Below are positions 19,563 to 29,508 of a DNA stretch of 64,000 nt, one piece after another. The DNA comes from an uncultured Pelagibacteraceae bacterium. GTDB lineage: Bacteria > Pseudomonadota > Alphaproteobacteria > Pelagibacterales > Pelagibacteraceae. Within the stretch, counting starts at the first letter, position 1, and each line of letters opens with the position of its first letter. The notes below the pieces were generated by a model that was not told the origin of the DNA, ran no database searches, and saw only the letters and a program-made list of their open reading frames with translations. The position numbers and the translations under genes were made by a program. The stretch spans positions 1 through 64,000 of the forward strand of contig CACMOZ010000006.1 of NCBI GenBank assembly GCA_902615435.1. The letters are read 5' to 3'.

Positions 19563-21350
19563 ATGTATTTTTTAGATAAAAGATCTAAAAATGAAGAACT
19601 TTTGATTTGTAAAAGTTTTTTATTATCGAGAAAAATAACTGAAAAATACGCAAAAAATTTTAATAAGAGTAAATTTTATTCATTTCTCACAAAAAATTTT
19701 TCAAACAAACTTGTTATATCTTATTTTAAGAAAAAATTTTTTTATGAGAACATTAATGTTTTTAATCAAATTATAATAAATGAACATGATAAAAAATATA
19801 ATCGTAAAATAGTTTATAATAGCTCAGAACAAAAAAAGATTTTAAAAACTTTAAACAATAATTTACTTAGTAAGTATAAAATAGATACAATTAATCAAAA
19901 TAAAAATATCAAAAAATTTTTTTTTGGGTTAAAGCCATCATATTATAAATTTTTAAAACTAATTAATTTCAAAAAAAGAAAAATAAATTTTAAAAGACCA
20001 AAAATAGCTATTTCTTTAGTTGAGGGCTTAGACCCACGTTTTAAATCAGATGTATTTTGGGATCCTCAGATTAAAAATAAAAAAGATATTTTAATCTATA
20101 TAGAATCACCATATTTACTAAGAAAATTTAAACAACATATTCCATATATTGAAAAATTAAAAAAAAAAGATGTTGTTATTATTAATCTCTGGGAAGAAGA
20201 GTCTTATAAAAATAACTTTGAAGATCTTTTACAGAAATTAAAAAATATAAAAACCAAAACCTTTTTTGATTATCACCTAAAAAATATTTCAATAGAACTT
20301 ATTGAAAGAGTAAATTTTTGGATAAATTTTTTTAATAAGTACCATGTAAAAATTCATATAGACTCTGACGATCTGAAATTTGATAATATCGCCAAACAAA
20401 TAGCATTAGAACAAGTTGATGGATGTTCAGTAGGTAAAATTAAATCTTATATCACACATAGTTGCCCATTATTTTTTGAGTACTATCATAATGATATTTT
20501 TTTTTGTTGGGGAAAAAGATTAGTGAAAAATATAAAAAAAATGAAAAAGAATGGGATGATGACTAATATTAAAAATCTTGTTATCAGTGGCAATCTTAAT
20601 CAAATAGTTAATGAAGAAATCATAGAAAAAATTTCAAAAATTAAAAGAAATTTTAAGCGATGTGGAGTTACAAAAAAAATTTTAATTTTAGATACTTCAC
20701 ATGATGATAATAAAAATCATAATGAACAATTGATGATGACAAAAAAGGTTAATTACTTTTATAGTAAGATTGTTGATTTTGCCTTAAATAATAAAAAGAT
20801 AGGTCTAATTATAAAACCAAAAAAAAGTCTCGAGTATTTAGACAACGATACAAAGAAAAAGATGCATAGCTTAATTAAAATGAAACAAATCTATGTTGAG
20901 AACAATTTTAAAGTTCCAGTAAAAAACTTTGCTAAAATAAGTGATTTTTCAATATCACTTACTGTAGATAGTTTACCATCGGCAATGTTAGAAGCTTTAT
21001 GTGAAAATAAGAAGCTTAGATGTATCTTTTACGACTATCCAAGATGTTCTAAAAAAGAAAAAATTTTTAGCTGGGGAAACAAAAAAGTTTTTTTTAACAA
21101 TTTAGATGAAATGATAGAAACAGTAGAAAAAGAGATATTTATACCGAGATCAAAAATTGGTATTTTGCCTAAAACTTTTGTGAGTTCTTTAAACCCTTTT
21201 AAACCAATTTTAATTAATGATAAAGCTAAGTTCTACATACAAAATTTGTTGAAACAATTTAAAAAACTCAAGAAAAAAGATAAATCTATTAAAAAAGTAA
21301 ATCATTTGTTTAAAAAAAAATATGGAAACAATTTTATTGTAAAAATCTAA
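19563..21350 (+). CDS. Hypothetical protein, probable surface-carbohydrate glycosyltransferase
   Basis: 595 aa ORF; C-terminal ISDFSISLTVDSLPSAMLEAL resembles a GT-B acceptor/donor loop; no family confidently recognised. Confidence 0.45.
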   Translation: MYFLDKRSKNEELLICKSFLLSRKITEKYAKNFNKSKFYSFLTKNFSNKLVISYFKKKFFYENINVFNQIIINEHDKKYNRKIVYNSSEQKKILKTLNNNLLSKYKIDTINQNKNIKKFFFGLKPSYYKFLKLINFKKRKINFKRPKIAISLVEGLDPRFKSDVFWDPQIKNKKDILIYIESPYLLRKFKQHIPYIEKLKKKDVVIINLWEEESYKNNFEDLLQKLKNIKTKTFFDYHLKNISIELIERVNFWINFFNKYHVKIHIDSDDLKFDNIAKQIALEQVDGCSVGKIKSYITHSCPLFFEYYHNDIFFCWGKRLVKNIKKMKKNGMMTNIKNLVISGNLNQIVNEEIIEKISKIKRNFKRCGVTKKILILDTSHDDNKNHNEQLMMTKKVNYFYSKIVDFALNNKKIGLIIKPKKSLEYLDNDTKKKMHSLIKMKQIYVENNFKVPVKNFAKISDFSISLTVDSLPSAMLEALCENKKLRCIFYDYPRCSKKEKIFSWGNKKVFFNNLDEMIETVEKEIFIPRSKIGILPKTFVSSLNPFKPILINDKAKFYIQNLLKQFKKLKKKDKSIKKVNHLFKKKYGNNFIVKI

Positions 21351-22537
21351 TGAATTTTGAAAAAAAAAATTTAATCAAACTTTATAATTTACCTAAAGAA
21401 ATAAAATTTTGTAAAAATTGCACTATCTCAAATCAAAGACCGAGAATAACTTTTGATAAAAACGGGATTTGTTCTGCATGCAATTTTAGTAAAATTAAAA
21501 AAAAAATTAACTGGGAAGAAAGAAAATTGAAATTTAAAAAACTTTTAGATAGATTTAGAAAAAAGGATGGAAATTTTGACGTTTTAGTGCCATGCAGCGG
21601 AGGTAAAGATGGCAGTATGGTCGCTCACAAACTAAAGTATGAGTATGGTATGAATCCCTTGTGCGTTACTTGGGCTCCACTCAAATATACTGAAATTGGG
21701 AAAAAAAACTTGGATAATTTCATTAATAGTGGATTCGATCATATACTAGGAACTCCCAATCCAACCGTAACAAGAAAATTAACAGAGGCATCATTTAAAG
21801 AAGTTGGAGATCCTTTTCAGCCGTTTATTTATGGCCAAGTTAATTTTCCACTCAATATGGCAGTAAAATACAATATTCCTCTGATAATGTATGGTGAAAA
21901 CCAAGAGGCTGAGTATGGAGGAGATACAACCAAAGCAGAAAAGCCTACAAGAGATGTAGAAGATTTTGCCAAATATTATTTTTCAGGAAAACAGCTAGAC
22001 TCGTGGAAAAAATATGGAATTTCAAATAACGACTTAAAGTTTTTTTCTGGTCCTGAGATCGAAAGTATAAAATCCTCCAAAATTGAAATTCATTTTTTTG
22101 GTTTTTATCATTTTTGGGATCCACAAGAAAATTACTACTATTGTCAAAAAAATACTGGTCTTTCACCAAACGAAGAAAGAACTGAAGGAACTTATTCTAA
22201 ATATGCAAGTTTAGATGATAAGCTTGACGGTTTTCACTTTTACTTGGCTTATATAAAATTTGGAATTGGAAGAGCGACATCTGATAGCGCTCATGAAATA
22301 AGAGATAACAAAATAGATAGAGACGAAGGCATCAGTCTTGTAAAAAAATATGATCATGAATTCCCTAAAAAATACTATAAGGAATTCTTAGAATATTGCT
22401 CTATTACATCCGAAGAATTCGATAAAATCATAGACAGTTGGAGATCAGACCATCTTTGGAGAAAAGGAAATGACGATAAGTGGGTATTAAAGAATCCTAT
22501 TTGGATAAACAATGAGAAAAGTTCGAATAATTCCTAG
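21350..22537 (+). CDS. N-acetyl sugar amidotransferase (PseA/WbpG-like)
   Basis: FCKNCTISNQRPRITFDKNGICSAC, VPCSGGKDGSMVAHKLKYEYGMNPLCVTW. Confidence 0.88.
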   Translation: MNFEKKNLIKLYNLPKEIKFCKNCTISNQRPRITFDKNGICSACNFSKIKKKINWEERKLKFKKLLDRFRKKDGNFDVLVPCSGGKDGSMVAHKLKYEYGMNPLCVTWAPLKYTEIGKKNLDNFINSGFDHILGTPNPTVTRKLTEASFKEVGDPFQPFIYGQVNFPLNMAVKYNIPLIMYGENQEAEYGGDTTKAEKPTRDVEDFAKYYFSGKQLDSWKKYGISNNDLKFFSGPEIESIKSSKIEIHFFGFYHFWDPQENYYYCQKNTGLSPNEERTEGTYSKYASLDDKLDGFHFYLAYIKFGIGRATSDSAHEIRDNKIDRDEGISLVKKYDHEFPKKYYKEFLEYCSITSEEFDKIIDSWRSDHLWRKGNDDKWVLKNPIWINNEKSSNNS

Positions 22538-23282
22538 ATTAGATATTAAAGGTCCAAATTTAATAAAATCCGTCCAATTTGAAGGGCTTAGAGTTTTAGG
22601 GTCACCAAATGATTTTGCAAAAAGGTATTACGATGAAGGCGCGGATGAATTACTATATATGGATGTGGTTGCCAGCCTTTATGGTAGAAACAGTTTAAAC
22701 GACTTAATATCCAAAGCAGCTAAAAATGTATTTATTCCAATTACTGTAGGAGGGGGAATAAGAACAGTTGAAGATGCAATTCAAATTTTCAAATCTGGCG
22801 CTGATAAAGTAGCAATTAATACCGCTGCAGTAAAAAATCCTAATTTAATATCTGACTTAGTACAACGTTTTGGATCTCAAAGTATAGTAGTTTCTATTGA
22901 GGCAAAAAAAATAAAAGATAGATGTTGGAGGGTTTATACAGATTATGGCAGAGAAAAAAGTGAGCTTGATTTATTTAAATGGATAAAGATTTGCGTTGAA
23001 AAAGGAGCTGGTGAAATAATAATTACATCGATTGACAGAGAGGGAACTGGAAAAGGCTTTGAAACCGAAATACTTGAGAGTCTTGGTAATATAGAAATAC
23101 CAATAATATTTTGTGGTGGAATGGGAAAGTTAAATGATATTATTGAAGTCTTAAAGTTTGGTAATGTTGATGCCATATCAATGGCAGACTCAATTCATTA
23201 TGGCAAATTAAATATTTCACAGATAAGAGAATTTGCATTGTCAAAAAATTTAAACTTAAGGAATTTTTCAAATGAAAACTAA
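22512..23282 (+). CDS. AglZ/HisF2 family acetamidino modification protein
   Basis: HisF-like: IIPRLDIKGPNLIKSVQFEGLRVLG, VGGGIRTVEDA, FCGGMGKLNDI; next to HisH and amidotransferase. Confidence 0.85.
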   Translation: MRKVRIIPRLDIKGPNLIKSVQFEGLRVLGSPNDFAKRYYDEGADELLYMDVVASLYGRNSLNDLISKAAKNVFIPITVGGGIRTVEDAIQIFKSGADKVAINTAAVKNPNLISDLVQRFGSQSIVVSIEAKKIKDRCWRVYTDYGREKSELDLFKWIKICVEKGAGEIIITSIDREGTGKGFETEILESLGNIEIPIIFCGGMGKLNDIIEVLKFGNVDAISMADSIHYGKLNISQIREFALSKNLNLRNFSNEN

Positions 23283-23910
23283 AACTTTGATAATTGATTA
23301 CGGTATAGGAAACCTTTTAAGTTTAACCAGGGCGTTGGAATATGTAGGTTCCGAAGTAATTATCTCAGATGATCATAGAAAAATCTTTGACGCATCACAT
23401 ATTATATTACCTGGTGTGGGTGCATTCAAAAAAGCTGTAGAGGTGTTGAAAGAAAAAAAATTAGACGAGATAATTCAAAAAACTTTAGAAAAAAAAAGAA
23501 ATTTTTTAGGAATTTGTCTAGGAATGCAAATTTTGTTAAAAAAAAGTTACGAACATGGAGAAACCAAAGGGCTTGGAATTTTTGATGGTGAAGTGAAATC
23601 TATAAAAACTTTCAAAAATCCAATTGATATAAAAATTCCAAATATTGGCTGGTACAATTTGATTCCCGAATATGAAAAGAAGGAATTTAATATTTTTAAA
23701 AATTTAAATGATAAAGACAATTTTTATTTTGTTCATTCTTTTCTCACAGATATTAAAAATAGTAATGAAAAAAATTTTTCAATTCAATATTCTAATATAA
23801 AAATACCAGCAATAATTTCTAAAAATAATATATTTGGTTTTCAATTTCATCCTGAAAAAAGTGGAAAAGCAGGATTAAAACTTTTAAAAAACTTTACTAA
23901 TTTGGAGTGA
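23272..23910 (+). CDS. HisH-like glutamine amidotransferase (HisH2)
   Basis: IDYGIGNLLSL, LPGVGAF, FLGICLGMQILL (GATase Cys), FGFQFHPEKS. Confidence 0.88.
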   Translation: MKTKTLIIDYGIGNLLSLTRALEYVGSEVIISDDHRKIFDASHIILPGVGAFKKAVEVLKEKKLDEIIQKTLEKKRNFLGICLGMQILLKKSYEHGETKGLGIFDGEVKSIKTFKNPIDIKIPNIGWYNLIPEYEKKEFNIFKNLNDKDNFYFVHSFLTDIKNSNEKNFSIQYSNIKIPAIISKNNIFGFQFHPEKSGKAGLKLLKNFTNLE

Positions 23911-25070
23911 AAAATACTTTGATAATAAAAAAAATACAAAAGTTGTTTTCTAAAAATCACAGACCAATATTTCTTCATGAGCCTGATATTGATGCAAAAG
24001 ATATTGAAAATGTCTCTTTAGCACTAAAACAAAAAAAAATTTCTTCACATGCTAGTATTACTCTCGATTTTGAAAAAAAATTGAAAAGATTTACAAAATC
24101 AAAGTATGTTGTTTCTACAATGAATGGAACATCTGCTCTTCATCTAGCTTTGCTATCGTTAAAAGTAAAATCGAATGAAGAAATTTTAATGCCGTCTTTA
24201 AATTATATAGCAAGTGCAAATGTATGTTTATATATTAATGCAGTTCCACATTTTATTGAAACAAAAAAAAATAATTTAAATATTGATACCGAGTCTTTAG
24301 AAAAATACTTAAATCTAATCACAAAACAAAAAAATAAGAAATGTTATAATCTTAAGACAAAAAGATACATAAGAGCAATTATAGTCCCACATCTTTTTGG
24401 GCATATATACGAAATTGAAAAAATAAAAAAAATTTCAAAAAAATTTAATTTACTTTTCATAGAGGATGCTGCAGAAGCATTAGGTAGTTTTTATAAAAAA
24501 AAGCACGCAGGAACTTTTGGAGATATCGGAATATTAAGTTTTAATGGAAATAAAATTATCAGTTCTGGATCAGGTGGAGCAGTTATAACAAACAATAAGA
24601 AGTTTGCTTTAAAAGCTTTGAAACTTTCTACAATCGCGAAAAAAAAACATTCATGGAAATATGAGTATGATGAAGTAGGTTTTAATTATAGGTTACCAAG
24701 TATAAACGCAGCACTAGGAATTTCTCAACTTAAAAAGATAAACAATTTTATTAAGTTAAAGCGAGATTTATTTAAAAAATATAAAAGTTTTTTTAAAAAG
24801 GAAAATATTTTTGAATTATTAGCAGAGCCAAAAAATTGCAGAAGTAATTATTGGTTACAAACAATTATAATGAAGAATAATAACAAAATTAGTGACAAAA
24901 TATTTAAAAGTTTGTTTTTACTTAAAATATTTGTGAGACCAATATGGAGACCTTTACATTTATCAAATCATTTAAAGAGATTTCCAAAGATGAAATTAAA
25001 AAACACAGAAAATATTGCAAAAAGAATAATTAATCTTCCGAGTAGTTCCTTTTTAATTAAAAAAAAATAA
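23907..25070 (+). CDS. legC: LegC family aminotransferase (DegT/DnrJ/EryC1)
   Basis: HEPDIDAKDIENV, MNGTSALHLALL, VPHLFGHIYEIEKI, FIEDAAEALGSFYKKKHAGTFGDIGILSFNGNKIISSGSGGA, DEVGFNYRLPSINAALG. Confidence 0.85.
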   Translation: MKNTLIIKKIQKLFSKNHRPIFLHEPDIDAKDIENVSLALKQKKISSHASITLDFEKKLKRFTKSKYVVSTMNGTSALHLALLSLKVKSNEEILMPSLNYIASANVCLYINAVPHFIETKKNNLNIDTESLEKYLNLITKQKNKKCYNLKTKRYIRAIIVPHLFGHIYEIEKIKKISKKFNLLFIEDAAEALGSFYKKKHAGTFGDIGILSFNGNKIISSGSGGAVITNNKKFALKALKLSTIAKKKHSWKYEYDEVGFNYRLPSINAALGISQLKKINNFIKLKRDLFKKYKSFFKKENIFELLAEPKNCRSNYWLQTIIMKNNNKISDKIFKSLFLLKIFVRPIWRPLHLSNHLKRFPKMKLKNTENIAKRIINLPSSSFLIKKK

Positions 25071-25099
25071 TTATTAAAAATCTATAAAATCTTTATTAT

Positions 25100-26743
25100 A
25101 TGTTCAGAAGTATTTGTGTATTACAATCCAAAAAAGATTTTGAAATTATTTCACAAACAAATAATTTTGAAACATCTATTTTTTTACCGCTAAATCTAGA
25201 AACTTATCTAATTTGTAAAAAAAGTCGTTTAGAAACAGTAAATTTTGATTTATTATTAGATAATAAATTTCATAAAGATGCTTTAGTAACATCTTTAAAC
25301 TTTTCAAAACTTATAAAATTTAACAGTAAATTAAATTTTAGTTTCAAATATGAAATAATTTCATTTTTAAGACATCGACTTTACTGTGTTATTTTTTTAA
25401 TAGAAGTTTTAGAAAGAGCAAAAAAATTTTACAATTTTAAAGATATTATTGTATCTGGTGTTGAAGGTGGAAATAATATTGCTTCAAAAATTATTGAAAA
25501 TATCTTTAAAAAACAAACAATAAAAATATCATCTAACCCTAAAAATAAAACAAAAAATAAAATTTATACTTATATTTTAAAAAAAAAATTTAAAACAAAA
25601 GAAAAAAATATTTTACTAAGTAACCTAGGCTATAATTTTGATCGAATATCGAAAAATTTTTTAAAAAGAAAATATAACATTTATGTTCCATATTTTGAAA
25701 ACATAAGTTTTTTTAGAAAATTATTATTTTTAAAAAGAAAAATAAATATTTTGAATTTTATTAAAAATAAAAAATTACAAGTAAAAAAAAAGAGTTTTAT
25801 CAAAAAAATTAACTTTAGATATAAAAATAAATTTAATATTTCAAAGTTAATGAATTTATTTTTTTCAGATTATGAATTCTACTTTAATGACCTTTATCAG
25901 AAAATCTTATCTTTAAAAAAAACTATATCGCAAAACAATTTTGATTTATTAGTTTCAAACATTTGTAGAGGTCTTGAGGGCTCTATTTTAGATAACAACA
26001 TTAATACAAAGTCTTTATGCATCTCTCATGGAATAATTTCAAAGTCATGTAACAAATATGATAAAATATATAAAAAATATATTGCTGAGGCTGTATTTAG
26101 CGGAGAGAGTAATTTTTTTTCTATACAATCAAAAATAATGAAAGATTCGTTAAAGACACATAAAATTTCAGGAAAAAAATTATTCACCGGAAATTTAATA
26201 TTTTCAACAAAAGGGAGATTAAACAAAAAAAAATATTTTTTATTTGCTCCCACAGTTAAAAATTTTTACAATATTCAATATTTAGGTGTCGAAACTTTTT
26301 ACGAGTTCTGGGATAATCTAAAAATATTGAATGAAATAGCAAATAATCAAAAAATTAAAATTGTTGTTAAATTACATCCTAATATCCATAATTGTATTAG
26401 CGATATAAAAAGATATTTTAAATATTTAACTTTTTCAAATACCAAAATTCAAAATCTCTTAAGTGACTCGATAGCGCTACTAAGCTATTCTTCAGCTGCT
26501 ATCGAAGATGCATTAAATTCTGAGGTCCCTGTAATTCTTCTAGATTTAAAAAAACGATACAAGCAAATCAATATTTCAAGTAAATCAAAGATTAAAAATG
26601 AAGCTATTTATTATACTTCTGATAAAAACAAACTTGTAGTTCTAATGAAAACAATTCCTAAAATTAAAAATTTCAATTTTTCTAAGTATGTTTACAATCA
26701 AAATATTGAAAAAAACTTTAAAAAAGTATTATCAATCATTTAA
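25100..26743 (+). CDS. Hypothetical protein, possible capsule/glycerophosphotransferase-like glycosyltransferase
   Basis: 547 aa; IKIVVKLHPNIH...LLSDSIALLSYSSAAIEDALNSEVPVILLDL resembles the C-terminal GT-B domain of surface-polymer transferases. Confidence 0.45.
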   Translation: MFRSICVLQSKKDFEIISQTNNFETSIFLPLNLETYLICKKSRLETVNFDLLLDNKFHKDALVTSLNFSKLIKFNSKLNFSFKYEIISFLRHRLYCVIFLIEVLERAKKFYNFKDIIVSGVEGGNNIASKIIENIFKKQTIKISSNPKNKTKNKIYTYILKKKFKTKEKNILLSNLGYNFDRISKNFLKRKYNIYVPYFENISFFRKLLFLKRKINILNFIKNKKLQVKKKSFIKKINFRYKNKFNISKLMNLFFSDYEFYFNDLYQKILSLKKTISQNNFDLLVSNICRGLEGSILDNNINTKSLCISHGIISKSCNKYDKIYKKYIAEAVFSGESNFFSIQSKIMKDSLKTHKISGKKLFTGNLIFSTKGRLNKKKYFLFAPTVKNFYNIQYLGVETFYEFWDNLKILNEIANNQKIKIVVKLHPNIHNCISDIKRYFKYLTFSNTKIQNLLSDSIALLSYSSAAIEDALNSEVPVILLDLKKRYKQINISSKSKIKNEAIYYTSDKNKLVVLMKTIPKIKNFNFSKYVYNQNIEKNFKKVLSII

Positions 26744-26745
26744 AA

Positions 26746-27627
26746 ATGAATAGAATGAAACAAATAACTATTTTAGGCGGCAGTGGGTTTTTAGGATCAG
26801 TTTTAAGTGATCTTTTAGTAGAAAAAAAAAAATATAAAGTTGTTATTTTAGATACAAAAATTAAAAGGCCACTTTTAAAAAATCAAAAATTTATCAAAGG
26901 CAGTATTTTGAACGATAGAAAGCTTCAAAAAGCCATTAAAGGCTCTGATTATGTTTTTAATTTTGCAGCACTGGCAGACCTAGATTTAGCTAAAAATCTA
27001 CCTTTAGAGACAGCTAATATAAATATTATTGGAACCATTAAAGCGCTTATTATGTCTAAAAAAAATAAAATTAAAAAATTTATTCATGCGAGTTCTATAT
27101 ACGCAAATAGTGAACAAGGTGGATTTTATGGTTCAAGTAAAAAAGCAGCAGAGGATTTTATTGAAAAATTTTGGAAAAAATACAAAATTAAATTTTCTAT
27201 TCTAAGATTTGGATCGCTTTATGGTTTAAACGCGGGAAAGAATAATGGAATTAATTTTATTATCGATACGTATCTAAAAAAAAATATCTTAAGCTATAAC
27301 GGTAAAAAAAATGCTGCTAGAAAATATATTCACGTTGAAGATGCTTGTTTAGCATGTATACAAACTATGAATAAAGCTTATGATAATAAGTATTTAAATA
27401 TTACCGGTAAAAAGAAAATAAAAGTAATGAGTTTAATGAGATATATTTCTAAATTATTTGAATATAAAAAAAATATTAATTTTAAAAATTTAGAGATAGA
27501 AGGTCACTATGTAAATGAACCTAGAGTATTTAAACCAAGGCAAGGTACAAACCTATATCTAAAAAAATATAAAAATTTTAATCAAGAACTTATAAATTTA
27601 ATAAAAGAGAGAAAGAGCAAAATATGA
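26746..27627 (+). CDS. NAD-dependent epimerase/dehydratase (SDR)
   Basis: ILGGSGFLGSVLSDLL, FNFAALADLDLAK, YGSSKKAAEDF. Confidence 0.82.
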   Translation: MNRMKQITILGGSGFLGSVLSDLLVEKKKYKVVILDTKIKRPLLKNQKFIKGSILNDRKLQKAIKGSDYVFNFAALADLDLAKNLPLETANINIIGTIKALIMSKKNKIKKFIHASSIYANSEQGGFYGSSKKAAEDFIEKFWKKYKIKFSILRFGSLYGLNAGKNNGINFIIDTYLKKNILSYNGKKNAARKYIHVEDACLACIQTMNKAYDNKYLNITGKKKIKVMSLMRYISKLFEYKKNINFKNLEIEGHYVNEPRVFKPRQGTNLYLKKYKNFNQELINLIKERKSKI

Positions 27628-28364
27628 TTATCGCATTGATGATGGGAAGAGCAGGGAGCAAAGGTTTTAAAAATAAAAATTTAATTAGGATTAATGGAAA
27701 ACGATTATTTGAATATCCTTTAATAGCCGCCAAAAAATCAAAATTAGTTCAAGATATTTATATTACAACCGATTGCCCTGTAATCAAAAAAGTCTCAAAG
27801 TCTTATAACGCAAAAATAATCGATAGGCCAAAAAATCTTAAAGGAGATAAGGCTCTTGGTGACAAAGTATTTGAACATGGATATTTTGAGATTAAGAAAA
27901 GATTAAAGAAAAAAAATAAAAAAATTAAGTACATCGTATTGCTTTTAGCCAATTGCGCAACTGTTAATACAAATATGATAAATAAAGGAATACAGATATT
28001 GAAAAAAAATAAAAAATTTGACTCTGCCGTATCAACTTCAATTTATAATATGTGGAGTCCTTTAAGGGCTAGAAAACTGGCAGGTGATGGTACATTAAAA
28101 CCTTTTGTTCCATTTAAAGCTTTTGGTAATGTTAAAAAACTTAATTGTGATAGAGACTCACAAGGAAATGTTTTCTTCGCTGATATGGGCGTATCAGTTA
28201 TAAGGCCAAAATGTTTAGAAAATTTAGAGAGCGGTCTCTTACCACAAAAATGGATGGGTAAAAAAATTGCTCCAATATATTCAGATGCTGGCTTTGATTT
28301 AGATTTTGATTGGCAGCTCCCTTTGCTAAAGTTTTGGATAAAAAAATATGCAAGAAAAAAATAA
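27624..28364 (+). CDS. Acylneuraminate cytidylyltransferase-like protein
   Basis: IALMMGRAGSKGFKNKNLIRINGKRLFEYPLIAA, DIYITTDCPVI, DLDFDWQLPL. Confidence 0.78.
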   Translation: MIIALMMGRAGSKGFKNKNLIRINGKRLFEYPLIAAKKSKLVQDIYITTDCPVIKKVSKSYNAKIIDRPKNLKGDKALGDKVFEHGYFEIKKRLKKKNKKIKYIVLLLANCATVNTNMINKGIQILKKNKKFDSAVSTSIYNMWSPLRARKLAGDGTLKPFVPFKAFGNVKKLNCDRDSQGNVFFADMGVSVIRPKCLENLESGLLPQKWMGKKIAPIYSDAGFDLDFDWQLPLLKFWIKKYARKK

Positions 28365-29508
28365 TATTTATAAAAAATTTCAAAGTTTTGATAATTTTAA
28401 AAATATTAATAACTTTAATATTAACAATATTGAAAAAAAAATTTTTAGCACTTATCAAAAATTAAAACCTAAGTTATCTAACTATTTTGACACTAAAAAT
28501 TTAGATTTATTAGAAAAAATTATTTCAGATTTAAAATCATCAAATAAAGCAAAGACGGATTTTTCTTTAAAGCCTAATTCTATCGCTGAGATTAATACTT
28601 TTGATAATATTGAAATTCTAAAATATTTAATTAGTAGATATAAATATGAAATCTATCCTTTAGTTAAAAAATTAGATAGCTACCCGCCATTAGTTCAAAT
28701 CGAACCATCATCAATATGTAATTTTAGATGTGTGTTTTGTTTCGAAACAGACAAATCATTTACTAATAAAAAAAATGGTTTTATGGGAACCATGGATTTA
28801 GATATTTTTAAAAAAATAGTTGACGAAATTGAAGGAAATGTAGATTTCGTAACTTTAGCATCTAGAGGGGAACCCTTGGTGGCAAAAAACTTTTCTAAAA
28901 TGCTAGATTATTGTTCCGAAAAATTTTTAATTTTGAAAATTAATACTAATGCATCTTTATTAACCAAGGACAAATGTCACGCAATCTTGTCAAGTGGTGT
29001 GAAAACCATAGTTTTTTCAGCAGATGCTGCAGATGAAAAACTTTATAGCAAGTTAAGAGTGAATGGAGATTTAAAAAAAACTTTAGCAAATATTAGAATG
29101 TTTAAAATGATTAAAGATAAGAATTATAAAACTAATAAGATCATTACTAGAGTATCCGGCGTAAAATTTAATAATGAACAAAAATTTACTGATATGGAGA
29201 ATTTGTGGGGAGAGTTAGTAGATCAAGTTGCTTTTGTAGATTACAATCCTTGGGAAAATTGTTATGAGAAAGAAGAAAATGATATTCAAGAAGCTTGTAG
29301 CGATCTGTGGAGAAGGATGTTCATTTGGTGGGATGGTAAAATTAATCCTTGCGATGTTGATTATAAGTCGCATTTAAGTCCAGGAAAATTTCCAGAAATT
29401 TCAATAAAAGACTCATGGAATTCAGACTTATATAACAAATTACGAAATTATCATTTAAATAAAAAACGAAATAATTTTACTCCATGCAAAGCATGTTCTG
29501 TAGTCTAA
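28348..29508 (+). CDS. Radical SAM / SPASM-domain protein
   Basis: QIEPSSICNFRCVFCFETD and C-terminal WDGKINPCDVDYKSHLS...PCKACS. Confidence 0.85.
   Translation: MQEKNNIYKKFQSFDNFKNINNFNINNIEKKIFSTYQKLKPKLSNYFDTKNLDLLEKIISDLKSSNKAKTDFSLKPNSIAEINTFDNIEILKYLISRYKYEIYPLVKKLDSYPPLVQIEPSSICNFRCVFCFETDKSFTNKKNGFMGTMDLDIFKKIVDEIEGNVDFVTLASRGEPLVAKNFSKMLDYCSEKFLILKINTNASLLTKDKCHAILSSGVKTIVFSADAADEKLYSKLRVNGDLKKTLANIRMFKMIKDKNYKTNKIITRVSGVKFNNEQKFTDMENLWGELVDQVAFVDYNPWENCYEKEENDIQEACSDLWRRMFIWWDGKINPCDVDYKSHLSPGKFPEISIKDSWNSDLYNKLRNYHLNKKRNNFTPCKACSVV

Noticed and set aside
22512-23910. hisF/hisH as histidine biosynthesis genes
   Set aside because: Adjacent N-acetyl sugar amidotransferase and glycan context fit the HisF2/HisH2 acetamidino-modification role; final proof needs a search for a second hisFH pair.
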